Source of the DNA: Myxosarcina sp. GA_180221_E-2-1-MAG-40_15
GTDB lineage: Bacteria > Cyanobacteriota > Cyanobacteriia > Cyanobacteriales > Xenococcaceae
Direction of reading: 5' to 3'
Assembly: GCA_020692205.1 (NCBI GenBank)
Contig: JAIMKV010000043.1
Location: 1-42,240, forward strand
DNA length: 42,240 nucleotides
The position numbers and the translations under genes are program-made. This document shows, one piece after another, positions 9,462-18,130 of the stretch. How positions within the stretch are numbered: position 1 is the first letter of the stretch; the number at the start of each line of letters is the position of its first letter. The notes below the pieces were generated by a model. The model was not told the origin of the DNA, searched no databases, and was given only the letters and a program-made list of their open reading frames with translations.

Positions 9462-10517
9462 CTATTGATCATGTCTCCAGATTTTGCCGTAGTCGCTGGG
9501 AATTGAAATTGGTAGTTGTGCCAAAGAAATCAGTTCCCAGGTTTTGGCGTTATAAGTTGTATAGTCGATTTTAAATCTAGGCAGCTCGATGTCGACAACG
9601 GTAATCGTTTTGCTAGGAGGTAGTTCGCTATTAATTAGTTGCCTTGCTCCTTGTCCCAACGCTCCTGCATGGAGCAATTTTAACCTGCCTTTCTTACCTG
9701 GATAGTAGGCGTGATGATGTCCGCTGATATAGATATCGACTTGGTTTTGTTCAAGTAGCGATCGCAGCTTTTCACCATCAGCTAAATATTCTCCAGGCTG
9801 GTTTTTGGTTTTAGCTACGGGATATAAAGGTAAATGTCCAATGACAATTCTGGCTTTCGCTTGCTGTGCTGCTGGACTATTTAACGTCTTTTGTACCCAA
9901 TCTAGCTGCTGCGGGGAGATATCTTGGGTAGAAGCATCCCAGACTAATAAGAATACCTCATTTTGGCGAAAACTATAAAAAAATGGAAAATTGGCGCGAT
10001 CTACGAAGTTCAAGCCCAATTGATCCTGGTTTTGCTCCCAGTATGTCTGAGCCTGATCTCTTTCTTGTTTAAAAATTAAAGCCTGATCTTTGATCGCTCC
10101 AGAACCGTCATGATTACCAATAGTAAATCCAAAAGGAATCTGATATTTTTTTAAAGGTGCAGCTACCTGAAGCTCGAAAGCTGCCCACATCTGTTTGATC
10201 TGCTCTTTGGTCAGAGAAGCTTTTTGTCCCGCGATCATATCTCCCCCACAAAGAACTAAATCAGGCTGCCATTGGGGCATTAAAGCGATCGCCTGTTCTA
10301 TTTCGGGATCGTAGGTGGTTGAGCCATACTGGCTATTGAGATCGCTAATTACCACAATCCGCAAGTCTTTACGGGGTGGCAAATACAACTGCTCGACAAT
10401 ATTTGCTGTCGTCGATTCTTGGCTTAGTTTGACTTTACCGCGCTCGACTGCCTGACAGCTAAAGCAAAGACTGAAAACAAACCCGATTAGCAATAACCAA
10501 GTAGATCGCCGTTTCAT
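9462..10517 (-). CDS. Calcineurin-like metallophosphoesterase, exported or lipid-anchored
   Basis: The frame opens at 10568, but the ATG at 10517 is preferred: it begins MKRRSTWLLLIGFVFSLCFS, a basic-hydrophobic signal with Cys at the end of the core, as in a signal peptide or lipoprotein signal. That gives 351 residues. Metallophosphoesterase motifs run in order: VVISDLNSQYGS, GGDMIAG, GNHDGSG, GHLPLYPV and SGHHHAYYPG. The first motif is DxN rather than the usual DxH. The Asp, the GD, the GNHD and both later His motifs are intact, so it is probably active on an extracytoplasmic phosphoester. It is divergent from argC. Substrate unknown. Confidence 0.83.
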   Translation of the reverse strand: MKRRSTWLLLIGFVFSLCFSCQAVERGKVKLSQESTTANIVEQLYLPPRKDLRIVVISDLNSQYGSTTYDPEIEQAIALMPQWQPDLVLCGGDMIAGQKASLTKEQIKQMWAAFELQVAAPLKKYQIPFGFTIGNHDGSGAIKDQALIFKQERDQAQTYWEQNQDQLGLNFVDRANFPFFYSFRQNEVFLLVWDASTQDISPQQLDWVQKTLNSPAAQQAKARIVIGHLPLYPVAKTKNQPGEYLADGEKLRSLLEQNQVDIYISGHHHAYYPGKKGRLKLLHAGALGQGARQLINSELPPSKTITVVDIELPRFKIDYTTYNAKTWELISLAQLPISIPSDYGKIWRHDQ

Positions 10518-10753
10518 TGTGCAGCTTGAATACTTAAGAATAAACGCTGACAGATGATCAATCACCATCTTGTCTCATTAATTTTATGCTCAAAACTCAT
10601 CGATACATGATTATCTTAATCTGGAAGATTTTGGCAAGTAAGTCGGCAAATAAGAACTAACATAATAATTTGATCTAAGATGTCTTAATTGTGCTTAAAC
10701 TATAGATCTTCACAGGAAGTATAAACCTAAAGATTAGTCAGAGGCGTAAGATT

Positions 10754-11812
10754 ATGAGTGATACATCCCCAAAGCCAATTGGAATTATCGGGGCTTCAGG
10801 ATACGGAGGAATCCAATTGGTTAGACTGCTATTAGAGCATCCTGCGGTAAGTATTGCTTACTTGGGTGGCGATAGTAGCGCCGGCAAGCAGTATAGCTCT
10901 CTTTATCCTCATCTGGCTCATTGCGTCGATCTCACGGTTGAAAAAATTGATTTAGATGAAATTGCTGCTCGCTGTGAAGTAGTATTTCTGGGACTACCAA
11001 ACGGTCTTGCCTGCGATATCGCTCCTACTCTGATCGCCAAAGGCTGTAAGGTACTAGATCTCTCGGCGGACTATCGTTTCAGCGATCTAGAGACTTACAC
11101 CGACTGGTACAAGAAAGACCGAAAAGATCTCGAAACTGCATCAGCTGCTATCTATGGTTTACCAGAGCTATACCGCGAACAAATTAAACAGTCTCAGCTC
11201 ATTGGTTGTCCTGGCTGTTATCCCACCGCTAGTTTGTTAGCTCTGGCACCGTTATTCAAGCAGGGTCTAATCGAACCATCAACTGCAATTATTGACGCTA
11301 AATCTGGCACTTCTGGTGGTGGACGGCAAGCTAAAACTAATCTACTCTTAGCAGAAGCAGATAACTCTCTAGGAGCTTATGGCGTAGCTAGCCATCGCCA
11401 TACTCCAGAAATTGAGCAAATTTGCACTGCTTTAGCTCGTCAAGAAGTTACAGTACAGTTTACGCCACATTTAATTCCCATGGTCAGAGGGATCTTATCA
11501 ACTGTATATGCTACTCTGCGCGATCCTGGTTTAGTTAGGGAAGATCTAATTACGATCTATAGTGCTTTTTATCGCTCCTCGCCATTTGTCAAGATTTTAC
11601 CTAGTGGTGTTTATCCTCAGACCAAATGGGCTTGTGGCACTAATTTAGCCTACATTGGCATTCAGGTAGACTCTCGTACAGGTAGAGTAATTGTCTTATC
11701 GGCGATCGATAATTTGGTTAAAGGTCAAGCTGGTCAGGCGGTACAGTGTATGAATTTAATGATGGGTTGGGACGAATCCCTGGGTTTACCAAAGCTAAGT
11801 TTTTATCCTTAG
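10754..11812 (+). CDS. argC: N-acetyl-gamma-glutamyl-phosphate reductase
   Basis: A 352-residue enzyme of the third step of arginine/ornithine biosynthesis, reducing N-acetylglutamyl phosphate to the semialdehyde with NADPH. The N-terminal nucleotide-binding motif is [18 protein letters not shown]. The catalytic Cys lies in [16 protein letters not shown]. The dimerisation-domain signature [11 protein letters not shown] and the [11 protein letters not shown] segment are typical of ArgC. Length matches the long, cyanobacterial-type ArgC. It starts with ATG. A binding-protein gene begins 51 bp downstream on the same strand. Confidence 0.97.
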   Translation: MSDTSPKPIGIIGASGYGGIQLVRLLLEHPAVSIAYLGGDSSAGKQYSSLYPHLAHCVDLTVEKIDLDEIAARCEVVFLGLPNGLACDIAPTLIAKGCKVLDLSADYRFSDLETYTDWYKKDRKDLETASAAIYGLPELYREQIKQSQLIGCPGCYPTASLLALAPLFKQGLIEPSTAIIDAKSGTSGGGRQAKTNLLLAEADNSLGAYGVASHRHTPEIEQICTALARQEVTVQFTPHLIPMVRGILSTVYATLRDPGLVREDLITIYSAFYRSSPFVKILPSGVYPQTKWACGTNLAYIGIQVDSRTGRVIVLSAIDNLVKGQAGQAVQCMNLMMGWDESLGLPKLSFYP

Positions 11813-11863
11813 GTAGAAAAATTTGATTTTAGATTAATCTCAGATTAAATAGTAAGAGCGACT

Positions 11864-12706
11864 ATGAAGCATCAATTGGCATCTTTTTTGACTGGCGGTT
11901 TATTTTTGCTAAGTTTGACATTTCCTGTTAAAGCAGAAGACACCTTGGACAAAATTCAGCGCACAGGAGTTTTAAATATCGCTATCAGGGAAGATGCTCC
12001 CCCCTTTGGTTATTTAGATAATAGCGAAAATCTACAGGGATACTGTTTGGACTTTTTTGCCCTTTTAAGACAGCGGTTAGTTAAAGAGTTGGAGCGAAAT
12101 ACTTTAAGCGTTAAGCTATTCAAATCGACCACAGGTAATCGCTTTGATTTAATCGCTAGAAATATAGTCGATCTAGAATGTGGCCCGAATACAATCCGCG
12201 CCGATATTCCTGAAAATACGGATTTTTCTACCAGTTTTTGGGTTACAGGAACACAATTTTTGGTCAGGCAAAACAATTTTCTTGACCCAGAACAAGATCT
12301 AGGTGACGAGATCGAGCTGGGAGTAATTAGCAACACCACTACCGAAGAATTTATTGCCCAACGCTATCCTTCAGCAACCTTGCTTAGATATAGTGGGGTC
12401 ACTGCTAGAATCAGAGGCATCCAAGCGGTCGAACAGGGTAGGATTGATGCCATGATTAGTGATGGTATTCTTTTAAGAGGCGAAGCACAGCAGCTGGGAC
12501 TATCTTCGGTTGAATATTCGCTAATCCCGGATGTTCCCTTGACCTGCGATCGCTATGGGATGATTATTCGCAATAACGATCCAGGATGGCAAGATTTTAT
12601 TAATTCTGTAATTAATAGTCCCGAAGTAGCAGCTTTATCTAATGCTTGGTTTGGACAGCTACTTAACTATACTCAGACTGCTCAAAATTTTTGCCCCGAG
12701 AAATGA
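11864..12706 (+). CDS. Periplasmic amino-acid-type solute-binding protein (SBP family 3)
   Basis: A 280-residue protein with a clear signal peptide (MKHQLASFLTGGLFLLSLTF, cleavage after VKA). The family 3 binding domain follows directly: DTLDKIQRTGVLNIAIRED, APPFGYLD and GYCLDFFALL at the start, and GRIDAMISDGILL in the second lobe. Such proteins feed polar amino acids to ABC importers or act as free sensors. No permease or ATPase gene lies next to it, so it is an orphan here. Being 51 bp behind argC makes an arginine-family ligand tempting, but that is only inference. Confidence 0.87.
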   Translation: MKHQLASFLTGGLFLLSLTFPVKAEDTLDKIQRTGVLNIAIREDAPPFGYLDNSENLQGYCLDFFALLRQRLVKELERNTLSVKLFKSTTGNRFDLIARNIVDLECGPNTIRADIPENTDFSTSFWVTGTQFLVRQNNFLDPEQDLGDEIELGVISNTTTEEFIAQRYPSATLLRYSGVTARIRGIQAVEQGRIDAMISDGILLRGEAQQLGLSSVEYSLIPDVPLTCDRYGMIIRNNDPGWQDFINSVINSPEVAALSNAWFGQLLNYTQTAQNFCPEK

Positions 12707-12798
12707 AGCTATGGTTGATTGCAAGTATAAGTAAGATGCGCTCATAATTTTTTAACCTAATTTATCTAAAATAGAAAAGGCGTTAATCGTGGATCTGT

Positions 12799-14016
12799 AT
12801 GTGGGAATTACTGGGAATAATTAATCAAGCTAAAATTAACCATCAGGGTGTAATTCCTCCAGAATTTGGGTTATCAGTCAATGTTGAGCTTAAAAACCTT
12901 TTAGAATCACCATTAATGCTTCAGGCTAACTTAGATCTGATTGCCTCAGAAATACCTGATTTAACAACCCAACGAATCACCGCAGAACACGAAAATTTTA
13001 ACTACTCAGGTAGAATTAACTGGCAAGATCCTCAAGCACCAGCCTTTGCTTTTCCTGGAACAGTAGTAGAGTTCAAGTTTACTGGCACTAGTTTGCAACT
13101 CGAACTATCAGAGGATAATTGGAGTAGCGGCAATTATCTTGATGTTTATTTAGACAATAATCCCAACCCGATCACTATTGAATTGCAACCAGGAAAGGGA
13201 CAACCAATCGTTTATGATATCGCCGCGGGATTAGACAACCAAGTTCATCATGTAACGTTGGTCAAACGTACTGACTATGTTATGGGTGAGTTTAACTTTC
13301 ATGGCATAATTATCGACGGACAACTTTTACCCGCCGATCCAGATTCAAAACGCAAAATTGAAGTTTATGGTGATTCTATTTCCTCTGGTGCAGTTGTAGA
13401 GTATGAAGTACCTGGGGTTCAAGATCCTCAAGGGAACAACAATAATCTGTCTAATGCCTACTATAGCTATGCCTCGATTTTGGCAAGAGAATATGATGCC
13501 GAACTGTCTTTAGTAGCTCAATCTGGTGCATCTTTGATGAACGGCTTTGGATATTGGCATGATGGCACAGGTGCAGAATCCTTTTACGACAAGTTAAAAC
13601 CGCTACAAGATGCCCCTGTTTGGGATTTTAGTAACTATACTCCTGACTTAGTAATTATTGCTTTGGGTCAAAATGACTCGTCAAGTATTGAAATTGGCAA
13701 GGATGTTTCTGCCCAAGTTTGGCAAGATCATTATCAACAGCTAATCGCTAATCTTCGAGCTAAATATCCTAATGCTTATGTTGTGGGAATGTTTCCCAAT
13801 ATGTTTCACGATCGCGCCTGGGATACTTATATAACCGAAGCGATCGCTCAATATCGCAACGAACATAATGATGATCGCGTTTTTGCTTTGATTCACGAAC
13901 AAGTAACCCCAGGGCATCCCCGCATCAGCGAACAACAGCAGATGGCAGACACTCTCAAAGAGTTTATCGATACTACTTTGACTGAAAATGGTTTTAATTG
14001 GGATGTTGCCGATTAA
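12799..14016 (+). CDS. SGNH/GDSL hydrolase, carbohydrate esterase family 2-like
   Basis: A 405-residue two-domain protein. Residues about 70-175 form a beta-rich jelly-roll region (INWQDPQAPAFAFPGTVVEF, LELSEDNWSSGNYLDVYLD), like the N-terminal domain of CE2 deacetylases. The SGNH domain begins at IEVYGDSISSG with nucleophile Ser193. It continues with LIALGQND-like VIIALGQNDSS and His373 in PGHPRISEQQQ. The position three before His is Thr rather than Asp, consistent with the Ser-His dyad reported for CE2 enzymes. No signal peptide is visible: an in-frame stop lies 15 nt upstream of the ATG. It may be cytosolic or use another export route. Confidence 0.8.
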   Translation: MWELLGIINQAKINHQGVIPPEFGLSVNVELKNLLESPLMLQANLDLIASEIPDLTTQRITAEHENFNYSGRINWQDPQAPAFAFPGTVVEFKFTGTSLQLELSEDNWSSGNYLDVYLDNNPNPITIELQPGKGQPIVYDIAAGLDNQVHHVTLVKRTDYVMGEFNFHGIIIDGQLLPADPDSKRKIEVYGDSISSGAVVEYEVPGVQDPQGNNNNLSNAYYSYASILAREYDAELSLVAQSGASLMNGFGYWHDGTGAESFYDKLKPLQDAPVWDFSNYTPDLVIIALGQNDSSSIEIGKDVSAQVWQDHYQQLIANLRAKYPNAYVVGMFPNMFHDRAWDTYITEAIAQYRNEHNDDRVFALIHEQVTPGHPRISEQQQMADTLKEFIDTTLTENGFNWDVAD

Positions 14017-14045
14017 ACCAAGCAGATTGTCAAGTAATACTAATT

Positions 14046-14351
14046 TTATTCAGCAAAAAATCTATTTAAAATAGAGTAAATATCTTTTTTAGAACCTTCT
14101 TTGCGAATACCTGCACCAACTATAATTACCACTATTTTAGTTTGGTCAACCCTATAAACAATTCGATAACGTTGACCTAAAGCTCTCACGCTACGATAGC
14201 CACCGAGTTTTCCAGATAAAGCTTTGCCTTGTTTTTGTGGTTCTAATTGTAACTTTTCAATTCGCTTTTTTAATCCTTGTTGTTCTCGCCGATCTTTTAT
14301 TTTTGCTAATAATTCTATTGCCAAAGGTGTAATTTCCAGCCTATATTTCAT
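14046..14351 (-). CDS. RelE/ParE-family toxin
   Basis: A 101-residue basic protein with the small RelE fold pattern: MKYRLEITPLAIELLAKIK, a helical pair KKRIEKLQLEPQKQGKALSG, then LGGYRSVRALGQRYRIVYRV. The final strand carries VVIIVGAGIRKEGSKKDIY. These proteins cleave mRNA at the ribosome or, in the ParE branch, poison gyrase. The strand order and the RYRIVYRV core favour RelE. Its ATG overlaps the antitoxin stop codon by one base (TAATG), the usual translational coupling of toxin-antitoxin operons. Confidence 0.9.
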   Translation of the reverse strand: MKYRLEITPLAIELLAKIKDRREQQGLKKRIEKLQLEPQKQGKALSGKLGGYRSVRALGQRYRIVYRVDQTKIVVIIVGAGIRKEGSKKDIYSILNRFFAE

Positions 14352-14614
14352 TACCAGCCTAGTTTTGTCTTAGCTTCTTCCCAGCTAATATTTTTGTTCG
14401 CTCGATCTTGTTTGATACTTGCTGCTAGCTGCGAACTAAATTCTTTATCTTCTAAAATCTCTAAAGTTTCTAACAAGGATTCCATCTGTTCATAGCTAAT
14501 TGTCACCATCACAGGTTTACCATGCTTAGTGATAATGATCGGTTCGTCAACTAACTCATTGGGTAAACTCAGCAGATTTTTCCTGGCTTCAGTAATGTTG
14601 AGATATTTAGGCAT
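14351..14614 (-). CDS. Phd/YefM-family antitoxin
   Basis: An 87-residue protein opening MPKYLNITEARKNLLSLPNE. This and the following EPIIITKHGKPVMVTISYEQ are the DNA-binding Phd/YefM signature. The acidic and amphipathic C-terminal half would wrap the toxin. It is the first gene of the operon and overlaps the toxin start by one base. A TGTACA palindrome lies 22 bp upstream. The pair should be autoregulated by conditional cooperativity, as known for the family. Confidence 0.9.
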   Translation of the reverse strand: MPKYLNITEARKNLLSLPNELVDEPIIITKHGKPVMVTISYEQMESLLETLEILEDKEFSSQLAASIKQDRANKNISWEEAKTKLGW

Positions 14615-14635
14615 GAATTTAACTGCTCATTAGAA

Positions 14636-14641
14636 TGTACA
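14636..14641. promoter_or_regulatory. TGTACA operator core candidate for the toxin-antitoxin operon
   Basis: The hexamer TGTACA stands 22 bp upstream of the antitoxin ATG, inside the short gap to bioF. TGTACA is the core bound by YefM in the E. coli yefM-yoeB operator. A single hexamer is weak evidence by itself; the position and the antitoxin family make it plausible. Confidence 0.4.
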
Positions 14642-14656
14642 CTTTAATAGTAACAA

Positions 14657-15799
14657 CTACTTGTAAAGATTCTCAATCAACAAATCCAAATGTTGCTTTT
14701 CGTGAGTAGCCATTACCGACAGGCGAATACGACTAGTGGGAACAGTCGGTGGGCGAATTGCAGGGGCAAAGATACCTGCATCTATAAGTTTTTGGGCTTG
14801 ATTAAGTGCTGCTTCAGGAGTATTAAGCTGAATACACAAGATCGGCGACTGTGAAGGCAACAGTTCTAAATTTGCTAGGTGTTGTTTGAGATAATTAATA
14901 TTTTGCCACAGTTGTTTTCGTCTTGACACTTCTTGTTTAATAATCGCGATCGCGCCAGTAGCGGCTGCGGTATTGGCTGGAGATAATGCCGTCGTGTAAA
15001 TCCAGCTAGCGGCGCGGTTACGTAACCAATCAATTAGTTCGGCGCTACCGGCAACATATCCGCCAAGACTTCCCAAAGCTTTGCTGAGAGTACCAATTTG
15101 AATTAGTTTTGTGCCAGTACAGTTGAAGTGTTCGACACAGCCAGCACCAGTCCAACCCATTACTCCCGTAGCGTGTGCTTCGTCTACCAATAGCATACAT
15201 TCAAATTCTGCCGCGATCGCCACCAATTCAGGTAAAGGGCATAAATCCCCATCCATACTAAAAACGCTATCGGTAGTAATTAAACACCGACGATATAAGC
15301 TGCGTACTGCTAACTTTGCTCTTAAGTCGGCAACATTGTTATGTAAATAATCAATTGTGGTTGCACCACTGAGGATCGCCCCTTTTTTCAGGCTTGAGTG
15401 ATTATATTGATCCCCGAGAATCAAATCTTTTCGTCCGACTAAAGCCGATACCGTACCCAAATTAGCCAAGTAGCCCGAACTAAACACCAAAGCATCTTCT
15501 GTTTGCTTCAGTGAGGCGATCGCCTGTTCTAATTCTCGATGTAATTCTTTGTGTCCACTTAACAACCGCGAACCAGTACTACTCGTACCATAAACTTGAG
15601 TAGCAGCAACAGCAGCATCAATCAAGCGTTGATCTCCAGCCAACCCTAAATAATCATTACTAGCAAAATTAATTACTGGCTTACCTGATAATTCTACTAC
15701 GGCTCCTGGTTTACCAGCGATCGCTTTAACTGAACGATACCAATTGGCACGATGAATCGTGTTTAGTGATTTATTTATCCAACTGTAAGGATCTGCCAC
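14657..15799 (-). CDS. bioF: 8-amino-7-oxononanoate synthase (BioF), biotin synthesis
   Basis: A 380-residue PLP enzyme of the alpha-oxoamine synthase family, condensing pimeloyl-thioester and alanine in biotin synthesis. Visible signatures are [60 protein letters not shown] and [12 protein letters not shown], with the PLP lysine at about 240. Length fits BioF; serine palmitoyltransferase and KBL relatives are usually a little longer. The start codon is GTG at 15799, followed by [12 protein letters not shown]. No other bio genes are in the window, a common scattered arrangement in cyanobacteria. Confidence 0.9.
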   Translation of the reverse strand: MADPYSWINKSLNTIHRANWYRSVKAIAGKPGAVVELSGKPVINFASNDYLGLAGDQRLIDAAVAATQVYGTSSTGSRLLSGHKELHRELEQAIASLKQTEDALVFSSGYLANLGTVSALVGRKDLILGDQYNHSSLKKGAILSGATTIDYLHNNVADLRAKLAVRSLYRRCLITTDSVFSMDGDLCPLPELVAIAAEFECMLLVDEAHATGVMGWTGAGCVEHFNCTGTKLIQIGTLSKALGSLGGYVAGSAELIDWLRNRAASWIYTTALSPANTAAATGAIAIIKQEVSRRKQLWQNINYLKQHLANLELLPSQSPILCIQLNTPEAALNQAQKLIDAGIFAPAIRPPTVPTSRIRLSVMATHEKQHLDLLIENLYK

Positions 15800-15886
15800 A
15801 ATACTTTTAGCGTCTGTTGTCTTGGATTAATTCTGAGCTGCTAGGTTAGCCATTGACGATCACGCCAGTACTCATTAAAAACAGAA

Positions 15887-15922
15887 AGCGATAAGCTACC
15901 TTGATCTTGGTAAATTATCGCT
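15887..15922 (-). terminator. Hairpin terminator after the small membrane protein gene
   Basis: An 8-bp perfect inverted repeat (AGCGATAA and TTATCGCT) encloses a 20-nt centre that can pair a further three bases. On the minus strand it is followed within a few bases by TTTCTGTTTTT. It lies 33 bp downstream of the stop of the 73-residue membrane protein gene and upstream of bioF, so it probably separates the two. Confidence 0.6.
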
Positions 15923-15954
15923 CGATTAGAAACTGTCTGTATTAATCAATTAAT

Positions 15955-16176
15955 TTATTGATCGCGCGTACTCACTGTAGCGACAGCAACTGGTCTACCG
16001 ATAAATAATAATGCTAGCAGAGCCAACAGATGCACTGACCAATGGGCAATAACCAAACCCCAAATCAAACATGAAACCGACATTCCTACCGCCAGCAAAG
16101 CAAAGATATCGTTATCGGTACGAAGATATATAACGATACTGACTATAGCGGTGACAAGTAGTAAAAGTGGAAACAT
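15955..16176 (-). CDS. Small two-span membrane protein, unknown function
   Basis: A 73-residue protein I do not recognise. It starts with an uncleaved hydrophobic segment (MFPLLLLVTAIVSIVIYL), then a short polar turn LRTDNDIF. A long hydrophobic stretch of about 40 residues follows, containing WGLVIAHWSVHLLALLALLF, and a polar tail ending STRDQ. Two or three membrane spans are likely. A plausible terminator follows it, which supports a real gene. The gap upstream (16177-16414) holds only a weak inverted repeat (TGACCA at 16215-16220 and TGGTCA at 16233-16238). Confidence 0.6.
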   Translation of the reverse strand: MFPLLLLVTAIVSIVIYLRTDNDIFALLAVGMSVSCLIWGLVIAHWSVHLLALLALLFIGRPVAVATVSTRDQ

Positions 16177-16414
16177 AAGCTTAATCTAGTGTTAAATTAC
16201 TTGAGGACTGCTCTTGACCATTTTATTTAATTTGGTCATTGACGATAACAACAAAGATAAACTTTACTTATGAGTTTCATAACAATTGTTTATCTCCATC
16301 TTTAATTTAGCGTATGATCCCCGTCGCAACTCAAAATTTATGAGCATCTCACCAATATTGTTAGACTTCTTTATATAACTTCAAATTAATATTTGATTAA
16401 GTGTTGACCGTAAC

Positions 16415-17971
16415 TCATAAGTATTTGCTACTGGCTGGATTGGGAAAAACCTGTTGATTTCTTTGATCTTCTAAAAAGTCTAAAAGCCAATCTTTTAAAT
16501 AGCGAGTTGCCCGACAATCATCTTCGTTATAACTTAAGATTAATTCTAGCAAGGCCCGATCCTGAGTGATGAGCCATTGATCGTACCAGCAAACAGACTG
16601 ATCCCCACTGCCTTTAGTTTCCCGCCAATAAAAGCCAATCCAGTTAGCTAAAGCTTTTAAAGAATAACTCTCTACTGGAAAAACAACTGCTTTGGTCACC
16701 CAAGAATGGAGATCGACCAAACGAGATAATACTTCTTTTTTCTGTTCTTTGGGAGTGCCATAAAGGTTCGCTAAACGCTTAATCGTATCAGCCTCATATT
16801 CTGAATAATGAAAGATCGGTGCATCGGGATATAAAGCCACAAAAGTCAAAAACTCCTGCCAGATTTTGCCTTCGTCTTCCAGGGTTTCCGCTAAAAAGGC
16901 ATGAAATTTTTCGGTATTGCTCGAACGATCTACTAGCAACACGCCTAATAAATAGTCAGTTTGGCGTTCGGGTTCGGCTTCAATATCAAAATATAGCTCG
17001 ATCGCCCCACTAGGGATAGGTTGGGTATTCAGTAGGTCGAAACTAGCTTTAACTAAAGCGCGATCGCTTTGAATAGCGTTAATCTGTTGTTTTAGCTGGC
17101 GTGCGAGATCATAGCCTAAGGTTTCACTAACATCTGCCTCAGAAATACTAATTAACGACTCAACGCTATTTATGCCTAACTCTTGTAAATATTCATAACG
17201 TTTAGGCGTGATCCCAGGGACTAAAGATAAATGCTGGGTTGACTTTGCCACCTCATGACAATGACCATACCAGCTACAAAGACTACATCGCTGACGGGAG
17301 ATAAACACTTCAGGTTCTTGGCGATCGCCTAACATAACTAAACAGTCAGTAACTGTATGGTGCATTTTAGTCAGCCAATGATCTAAATTAATCTGATGTA
17401 CGTTATGTTCTTTGAGAATTAACGGCGATCGCAGGGGATCTTTGGCTTGAATAAGACTCAAAATCTGAGCATGAAAAGCAGCAATCAGCTTATATTCTGG
17501 TTTGGCTTTACGACCAAGTTTAATGTTTAGGGGAATATATTCCCAATCACCAAAGCGAGATTCTCCTGGCTGTTTTATTAGTAAACTAGGTGCAGCAACA
17601 AAGTTAATTTCGGCTAACCAATTCGACTGAATAGCTTGAATTGGGGTTGAGAAAATCTGATCAACTGAAGCTTGCTGCCACTGAGAAAAGTTCAGGCTTA
17701 AAGTACCTCTAATAATGCAGTCTACTCCTTGCTGCATTAGGTCAATAGTTTGCGCTGTGTTAAGTTGCCAATCGCTACGGGATGCCGATGGTTGCTGTGG
17801 CAAGAGCGATCGCGATTGGATAACATTACGAAGATGGGTTTGATTTTCCCGCTTGAGCTTGAGCAAAAAATCCTTTTCGGGGTCTTTTTGGTGAGGATTG
17901 CCGTATATTTCTAGAAAGGTACGACGATTGCAACGTTTATAGTTGAGCAACAGATGGTCAGAAATTAACAT
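16415..17971 (-). CDS. TM0106-family RecB-like putative nuclease
   Basis: The frame opens at a TTG at 17989, but the ATG at 17971 begins MLISDHLLLNYKRCNRRTFL, the expected family start, giving 518 residues. The N-terminal part is a PD-(D/E)XK-like domain: NIKLGRKAKPEYKLIAAFHA and a Cys cluster CSLCSWYGHCHEVA near 230-245, reminiscent of the iron-sulfur RecB/Cas4 type. A helix-hairpin-helix segment LVPGITPKRYEYLQELGI follows. The C-terminal part is an RNase H-like exonuclease with ELYFDIEAEPE, HYSEYE and YNEDDCRATRYL. Its role is unknown; DNA repair is likely. Divergent from the aminotransferase. Confidence 0.82.
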   Translation of the reverse strand: MLISDHLLLNYKRCNRRTFLEIYGNPHQKDPEKDFLLKLKRENQTHLRNVIQSRSLLPQQPSASRSDWQLNTAQTIDLMQQGVDCIIRGTLSLNFSQWQQASVDQIFSTPIQAIQSNWLAEINFVAAPSLLIKQPGESRFGDWEYIPLNIKLGRKAKPEYKLIAAFHAQILSLIQAKDPLRSPLILKEHNVHQINLDHWLTKMHHTVTDCLVMLGDRQEPEVFISRQRCSLCSWYGHCHEVAKSTQHLSLVPGITPKRYEYLQELGINSVESLISISEADVSETLGYDLARQLKQQINAIQSDRALVKASFDLLNTQPIPSGAIELYFDIEAEPERQTDYLLGVLLVDRSSNTEKFHAFLAETLEDEGKIWQEFLTFVALYPDAPIFHYSEYEADTIKRLANLYGTPKEQKKEVLSRLVDLHSWVTKAVVFPVESYSLKALANWIGFYWRETKGSGDQSVCWYDQWLITQDRALLELILSYNEDDCRATRYLKDWLLDFLEDQRNQQVFPNPASSKYL

Positions 17972-18130
17972 TTTGGTGCAGTCAAGCAAGAGAAAAGAAT
18001 AAATAAAACTGATAATTTCCTGCTTTTTTGCTGGATGATAATCTTACTCACCCCAAGATGATGCCGCTGAATATTTGGTAATAAATGTCGATATACTAAC
18101 AATGGTTCGCCACAGAGCAAGATATTATTT

